Notes under the pieces: generated by a model
Database searches by the model: none
What the model was told of the DNA's origin: nothing
What the model saw: only the letters and a program-made list of their open reading frames with translations
Shown: piece after piece, positions 28,901 through 32,407 of the stretch
Layout of the letters: each line of letters begins with the position of its first letter
Numbering within the stretch: the stretch's first letter is position 1
DNA from: Anaerolineae bacterium
Lineage (GTDB): Bacteria > Chloroflexota > Anaerolineae > JAFGEY01
NCBI GenBank assembly: GCA_016929205.1
Contig: JAFGJF010000353.1
Coordinates: 1-32,407, forward strand
Direction of reading: 5' to 3'
Length of the DNA: 32,407 nucleotides
Position numbers and translations under genes: made by a program

Positions 28901-29281
28901 ATGAGCATCTTTAAACCAGGGCACGTCGTCGTTTACAGCCTGTGGGCGCGAGACGTCCCGGCTACAGTCCACTTTTACCGGGACGTGATCGGACTCGACC
29001 TACTGCCGCACCACGGCCACCATGCAGCCTTTGACCTGGGGCACGGCTCGCACCTGGTCATCGTTCGCGGACAGCCCGCCCCTGCGGCAAACACGGCACA
29101 GGAGTCGTTTCCCCGGATCGCCTTTGCCGTCGACGACCTGGACGGTGCCATTGCCCACCTGAAATCGTGCCAGGTCGAGCTGCAAGGCGATGTACAAGTG
29201 ACGCCGAACGCGCGCTGGATCCTGTTTCGCGATCCGGCAGGCAACCTGATCGAGTTTGCCCAACTCGATGCAGTTGAGTGA
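28901..29281 (+). CDS. VOC (glyoxalase/bleomycin resistance-like) protein
   Basis: 126 residues from an ATG at 28901, 1 base after the RHH stop; GAGGAA in the end of the RHH gene serves as its ribosome site. VOC features: VVVYSLWARDVPATVHFYRD, VIGLDLLPHHGHHAAFDLGH, FAVDDLDGAI and the C-terminal WILFRDPAGNLIEF. Glu in NLIEF and one or two His near the front (LPHHGHHAAF) could be metal ligands, as in glyoxalase I and fosfomycin- or bleomycin-resistance proteins. The substrate is unknown. Co-transcription with a repressor suggests an inducible response to a toxic small molecule. Confidence 0.88.
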   Translation: MSIFKPGHVVVYSLWARDVPATVHFYRDVIGLDLLPHHGHHAAFDLGHGSHLVIVRGQPAPAANTAQESFPRIAFAVDDLDGAIAHLKSCQVELQGDVQVTPNARWILFRDPAGNLIEFAQLDAVE

Positions 29282-29360
29282 CGACAGCGCAAACTCTGCT
29301 GTCCGCTACATTGCTCACTGCGGAAAACAATCCGCACCAGTCTGATGATCCTTTTCAATC

Positions 29361-29378
29361 GCCGGATCGTTATCCGGC
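29361..29378 (+). promoter_or_regulatory. First leader hairpin before the MFS gene
   Basis: GCCGGAT (29361-29367) and ATCCGGC (29372-29378) form a perfect 7-bp stem with a 4-base loop, upstream of the terminator-like hairpin at 29409. Confidence 0.5.
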
Positions 29379-29398
29379 TTGGGCATTGTGGCCAGTAT

Positions 29399-29467
29399 AT
29401 GAGTGTGAGCGAGATGGCTTTGCCGTCTCGCTTTTCATTTTGCACAAGGAGAACAAGACACCCATGA
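29399..29467 (+). CDS. 22-residue leader ORF overlapping the MFS start
   Basis: An ATG at 29399 opens a 22-codon frame (MSVSEMALPSRFSFCTRRTR, HP) that runs through the terminator-like hairpin and stops with a TGA that overlaps the MFS ATG (ATGA at 29464-29467). There is no clear ribosome site before it. The layout, a short peptide read through an attenuator just before an exporter gene, is like that of translation-sensing resistance leaders. It could also be chance. Confidence 0.3.
   Translation: MSVSEMALPSRFSFCTRRTRHP
29409..29435 (+). terminator. Terminator or attenuator before the MFS gene
   Basis: GCGAGA (29409-29414) pairs with TCTCGC (29426-29431), and the inner GGC/GCC extends the stem. 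TTTTCATTTT follows. It lies 28 bases before the MFS ATG, so it either ends the RHH-VOC transcript or attenuates transcription into the exporter gene. Confidence 0.7.
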
Positions 29468-30777
29468 CCCAAAACGAGACACCGCGAAAATTCAGCACGT
29501 TTACCATCCTTTGGCTGGGACAACTGGTCTCGGTCATCGGCTCCGGCCTGACCGGCTTTGCGCTGGGGGTATGGCTGTTCGAACGCACCGGGTCGGCCAC
29601 CCAAATCGCGCTCGTCGGCCTGTTCAGCGTACTGCCCAGGATCGTGCTCTCGCCGCTGGCGGGCAGCATCGTCGACCGCTGGAATCGCCGCCGGCTCATG
29701 ATCGCCAGCGACGCCGGCGCCGGATTGTGTACCCTGGCCCTCGTTCTGCTGCTCGCCGCCGGCAAGCTTCAAGTGTGGCATATTTACCTGATCTCGGGGC
29801 TCAGCGCCGCGTTTGGCACCGTGCAGTGGCCGGCCTACACCGCGACGACGACGCTGCTGGTGGACAAGACGCAGTTGGGGCGAGCGAACGGCATGATCCA
29901 GTTTGGGCGCGCGGCAGCCGAGATCCTGGCCCCGTCGTTGGCGGGTATGCTGGTGCGAATCATTGGGCTAGAGGGCGTGATCCTGATCGATTTTGCGACC
30001 TTTGGCTTTGCCGTTTTTACCCTGCTGCCGGTCCGCTTTCCCGCGCTGCCCAAAACAGCCGCTGATGACCAGGCGCCAGGTTCGTTCTGGAACGAGATGA
30101 CCTTTGGCTGGACGTATATTTCGACGCGGCCAGGTCTGCGCGGGTTGTTGAGCGCCTTTGTCGTCATCAACTTTTTGTGGGGCATGGTCGGCGCACTGAT
30201 CGTCCCCATGATCCTCGGTTTTACCACGAGCGACGCGTTGGGGTTCATCATCTCGATCGCCGGCATGGGCATGCTCGCCGGCAGCCTGGCGATGAGCATC
30301 TGGGGTGGCCCCAGACGCCGCATCAACGGCATACTCGGTTTCGAGTTTATCAGCGGGCTCTGTTTTATGCTCATCGGGCTGCGCCCCTCGTTCTGGCCGA
30401 CCGCGATCGGGGCCTTTTGCGCCCACGTCACGATCGCCATCGTCTTTGGCTCCAGCCAGGCGATCTGGCAGAGCAAAATCGAACCGGGTGTGCAGGGACG
30501 CGTGTTCGCAGCCCAACATATGATCGGCGGGGCCGCCTCCCCGCTCGCCTACCTGCTCGCCGGGCCGCTGGCCGACCGGATATTTGGCCCCTTGCTCGTC
30601 GCCAATGGGCCGCTCGCCGGCAGCATTGGACGCATCGTCGGCGCCGGGCCGGGACGCGGCATCGGGCTGTTTTTCATCGTCATGGGCGTGTGCAAGATGG
30701 TGATCACGCTCGTTGGCTATACGAATCCGCGCGTGCGGCTCGTCGAAGACGAGCTGCCGGATGCGATTGCAGGATAA
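29464..30777 (+). CDS. Major facilitator superfamily exporter
   Basis: 437 residues with about 12 membrane spans, from the ATG at 29464; AAGGAG lies 12 bases upstream. The loop motif AGSIVDRWNRRRLM after span 2 is the MFS signature (GxxxDRxxRR) and FGSSQAIWQSKIEPGVQGRV resembles the macrolide-efflux MefA/MFS_3 group. Such proteins export drugs by proton antiport. The gene lies downstream of a VOC gene and of a leader with an attenuator-like hairpin, which would fit inducible drug resistance. The end (EDELPD) is acidic and cytoplasmic. The transported compound is unknown. Confidence 0.9.
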   Translation: MTQNETPRKFSTFTILWLGQLVSVIGSGLTGFALGVWLFERTGSATQIALVGLFSVLPRIVLSPLAGSIVDRWNRRRLMIASDAGAGLCTLALVLLLAAGKLQVWHIYLISGLSAAFGTVQWPAYTATTTLLVDKTQLGRANGMIQFGRAAAEILAPSLAGMLVRIIGLEGVILIDFATFGFAVFTLLPVRFPALPKTAADDQAPGSFWNEMTFGWTYISTRPGLRGLLSAFVVINFLWGMVGALIVPMILGFTTSDALGFIISIAGMGMLAGSLAMSIWGGPRRRINGILGFEFISGLCFMLIGLRPSFWPTAIGAFCAHVTIAIVFGSSQAIWQSKIEPGVQGRVFAAQHMIGGAASPLAYLLAGPLADRIFGPLLVANGPLAGSIGRIVGAGPGRGIGLFFIVMGVCKMVITLVGYTNPRVRLVEDELPDAIAG

Positions 30778-30807
30778 AAAAGTACAGGAATGTGTCCTAC
30801 AAAAAAT

Positions 30808-30836
30808 GTGACACTTGGTAACCTTGTGCGTATAAT
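30808..30836 (+). promoter_or_regulatory. Promoter for the ECF sigma gene
   Basis: GTGACA (30808-30813), a 17-base spacer and consensus TATAAT (30831-30836). The ATG of the sigma gene begins 8 bases after the -10 box, so the mRNA would be leaderless or nearly so. Confidence 0.65.
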
Positions 30837-30844
30837 AGAGCGAG

Positions 30845-31381
30845 ATGAACGCAAAATCGAACCTTGCTCCGGAAATCGATTGGAACGCCCTGTACGCCGA
30901 GCAACTGCCCCGGGTGTACAACTATTTCCGGTATCGCGTCGGTGACGATGTCGTGGCGGAAGACCTGACCACAGCGACCTTTGAAAAGGCGTGGCGGTCG
31001 CGCGGACGATTCCGGCGCGATAGAGCGGCCTTTTCGACGTGGTTGTTTACCATTGCCCGCAACGTCGCGATCGACCATTATCGCCGGCACCGGCCAACCG
31101 TTTCGATCGAGGCCATCGAACAGCAAAGCGGCGGCCTGCCTCAATCGGAAGAGGCGTCACCGGAGGAAACGATCGTGCAGGTACACGACCTGGCGCGGCT
31201 GGGCACGCTGCTGGCACACCTGCCGCCGAGAGAGCAAGAGTTGGTCGCACTGAAATACGGCGCGGGATTCGCCAACCGCGCGATCGCCAAGATGACTCAA
31301 TTGAGCGAATCGAACGTGGGCACGATCTTGCACCGCGTGGTGCAAAAACTGCGTGCGCGATGGGAGGCAAAAGACAAATGA
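30845..31381 (+). CDS. ECF-type RNA polymerase sigma factor
   Basis: 178 residues. Region 2 (about 20-80) reads LPRVYNYFRYRVGD, then AEDLTTATFEKAWRS, FSTWLFTIARNVAIDHYRR. Region 4 (about 122-174) reads LPPREQELVALKYGAGF and NRAIAKMTQLSESNVGTILH. Both are classical sigma-70-family group 4 features. It redirects RNA polymerase to a regulon probably tied to envelope or stress signals. The start at 30845 is followed by the sigma domain after ~15 residues and has no ribosome site, in line with a leaderless transcript. The stop overlaps the next ATG by ATGA, and that gene encodes a short membrane protein likely to be its anti-sigma factor. Confidence 0.93.
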   Translation: MNAKSNLAPEIDWNALYAEQLPRVYNYFRYRVGDDVVAEDLTTATFEKAWRSRGRFRRDRAAFSTWLFTIARNVAIDHYRRHRPTVSIEAIEQQSGGLPQSEEASPEETIVQVHDLARLGTLLAHLPPREQELVALKYGAGFANRAIAKMTQLSESNVGTILHRVVQKLRARWEAKDK

Positions 31382-31605
31382 TGAACGATGATTTTCTAGT
31401 CCGCTACAGGCAGCACCCGCGGCCCGAGTTTGTCGAGTCGCTGTACAAACGCATCTCGCCCGAACCGAGACACTCGATCTCGTTCGCACCGATGAACAAA
31501 CTCGTGCAAAATATGACGCTGATGGGCGTGACATTATTCTTGATGTACACGTGTTCGTCTGGCGTGCGCGGTCGCCTACTCAATCAGATCGCCAGGATAG
31601 GTTAA
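31378..31605 (+). CDS. Short membrane protein, probable (truncated) anti-sigma factor
   Basis: 75 residues, overlapping the sigma gene by ATGA, with GGGAGG 10 bases before its ATG at 31378. A short cytoplasmic part (LVRYRQHPRPEFVESLYKRI), one membrane span (about 47-60) and an end (GVRGRLLNQIARIG) are seen. In longer Chloroflexota anti-sigma-like proteins this last motif (VRAxxxxxIxRIGG) marks the start of an extracellular domain of 100 residues or more. Here the stop follows at once, so the outer sensing domain seems to be lost. The 35-residue cytoplasmic stretch may still bind the sigma factor. Confidence 0.65.
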   Translation: MMNDDFLVRYRQHPRPEFVESLYKRISPEPRHSISFAPMNKLVQNMTLMGVTLFLMYTCSSGVRGRLLNQIARIG

Positions 31606-31707
31606 GAATCTATCCTATAATTCGCTCAAATCCCCGGGGACGGGGTCTAGAGCAATTTTGGGATAAGCAAGTTCCACAATCTAGCTCAAGTGAAGGAGAT
31701 TTCTGTT

Positions 31708-32001
31708 ATGGCTAACAAATTGGCAGTTGCAGGTCCAGATTCAAAATTCAAGCTGCCCGACGCCGAGCCGGCAGGATTCTGGGCGGGCGTGTGGCACGGG
31801 TCGATCATGCCGATCGCGTTTGTGATCAGCCTGTTCAAGCCCGGGGTAGGCATCTATGAGACAAACAACAATGGCGGTTGGTACAATTTCGGGTTCGTCC
31901 TGGGCGCGTCGTCCTCGCTCGGCAGCGGCATCAAACTCAACGTCGGCGATTCGGACGAAGAGGAGGAGGAGCCCGATTCGGACGAACCGGCTGAAGAGTA
32001 G
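31708..32001 (+). CDS. Small conserved protein with acidic tail, unknown function
   Basis: 97 residues from the ATG at 31708, with AAGGAG 9 bases upstream; a GTG at 31690 gives six more. The hydrophobic middle (GFWAGVWHGSIMPIAFVISL, then FKPGVGIYETNNNGGWYNFGFVLG) matches a type of small protein that I recall from many bacteria. The WHG and NNGGWYNFGF motifs are its most conserved parts. The tail is almost purely acidic (EEEEEPDSDEPAEE). One or two membrane-dipping segments are likely. The function is unknown. It follows the sigma/anti-sigma genes after 102 bases containing a short hairpin. Confidence 0.75.
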   Translation: MANKLAVAGPDSKFKLPDAEPAGFWAGVWHGSIMPIAFVISLFKPGVGIYETNNNGGWYNFGFVLGASSSLGSGIKLNVGDSDEEEEEPDSDEPAEE

Positions 32002-32035
32002 ATCGGCTTTCCATAGCCGATAGACGACGACCGGG

Positions 32036-32407
32036 TCAAGCTTTGCCCCAGCCGCCTCCCCCCGGCGTCTCGATCACGACCTTGTCGCCGGGCTGAACCT
32101 GGGCGGTGACTTTGGAACCGACGATCTGTTCTTGAGCGCCACGGACGATGCGGTTGACGCCGGCTTGCCCTGGTTGCCCGCCCAACAATCCATAGGGACC
32201 ATTGACCCGCCGCTCGCTGTTGATCGTGATCGTGGCCGGAGCCAGGAATTCAAACGTGCGCCGGATGCCGTCTCCGCCGCAGTACATGCCCCTGCCGCCA
32301 GACCCTTCCCGCAGCGCGTATTCGATGATCCGCACCGGCAACGCCTGTTCCAGGGCCTCGACCGGGGTATTGCGGGTGTTGGTCATGTGGCTGTGCCGCC
32401 CGCTCAG
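32036..32407 (-). CDS. Hydantoinase B/oxoprolinase-type protein, C-terminal part (5' end off the window)
   Basis: The frame enters from the right edge (LSGRHSHMTNTRNTPVEAL) and ends at 32036, about 123 residues. The sequence MTNTRNTPVEALE, then RIIEYALREGSGG and GMYCGGDGIRRTFEFLAPAT, matches the C-terminal third of the HyuB/oxoprolinase B-like subunit of ATP-dependent hydantoinases, acetone/acetophenone carboxylases and 5-oxoprolinases. The last residues (IETPGGGGWGKA) are the usual end. Its partner (HyuA) would lie outside the window. The exact reaction cannot be told from this part. Confidence 0.9.
   Translation of the reverse strand: MSGRHSHMTNTRNTPVEALEQALPVRIIEYALREGSGGRGMYCGGDGIRRTFEFLAPATITINSERRVNGPYGLLGGQPGQAGVNRIVRGAQEQIVGSKVTAQVQPGDKVVIETPGGGGWGKA

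Noticed and set aside
31606..31707. Promoter at TATAAT (31611-31616)
   Set aside because: No acceptable -35 lies 16-18 bases upstream; the region there is a small GGATAG/CTATCC hairpin.

Overview
The window looks like chromosomal DNA from a free-living bacterium, most likely a member of the Chloroflexota (Anaerolineae-like). This is an inference from gene content: a sortase with a long Thr-Pro linker, giant propeller/STAND/CHAT proteins, a RIO-type kinase, a 3-oxoacyl reductase-like SDR, and many AGGAGG-type ribosome sites with sigma70-like promoters. I see no rRNA, tRNA, CRISPR array, phage module or insertion sequence.

Layout. Positions 1-1890 (minus strand) hold branched-chain amino-acid permease genes livH-livM. 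They lie behind a promoter and a T-box leader with an AUC-like specifier, but livH lacks its first ~85 codons. Then come an SDR gene that overlaps a C-terminal stump of an FAD oxidoreductase (1894-2939), msrA (plus), and an Eis-like acetyltransferase (minus). Back-to-back promoters with a palindromic shared -35 region separate the acetyltransferase from a RIO-family kinase. The kinase is preceded by a leader that can form mutually exclusive antiterminator and terminator hairpins.

The most striking part is 6623-15971. A sortase (minus) is divergent from four plus-strand genes: a cyclic-nucleotide-binding-like/TM/TPR protein; a small secreted protein with a C-terminal membrane anchor; a 1388-residue protein with an extracytoplasmic Asp-box propeller, a membrane span and a cytoplasmic STAND-like ATPase with a degenerate Walker A; and, overlapping it by ATGA, an intact STAND NTPase fused to a CHAT (caspase-like) protease. 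I infer a transmembrane surveillance system in which an outside signal or nucleotide messenger controls a cytoplasmic protease.

From 16211 to 22864 there are mostly metabolic genes: a FlK-like thioesterase, a nitroreductase, a nitrilase-family amidohydrolase, an M24 peptidase-like protein, a broken zinc alcohol dehydrogenase, a YdcF-like protein, a small membrane protein and glgC. An Mrr restriction-enzyme stump follows. The block 28228-23118 (minus) is a probable operon: a Nudix hydrolase, two MDR dehydrogenases, a 51-codon gamma-glutamyltransferase relic, a TudS-like desulfidase and a hydroxyacid-oxoacid transhydrogenase. The right end carries an RHH-like regulator behind three 8-bp operator repeats with a VOC protein, an MFS exporter behind an attenuator-like leader ORF, a nearly leaderless ECF sigma factor with a short membrane partner, a small conserved acidic-tailed protein, and the C-terminal part of a hydantoinase B-type protein running off the edge.

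A recurring theme is decay by internal or terminal deletion: livH, the FAD oxidoreductase, the alcohol dehydrogenase, mrr, the gamma-glutamyltransferase and possibly the anti-sigma protein are all cut down while neighbouring genes stay intact.
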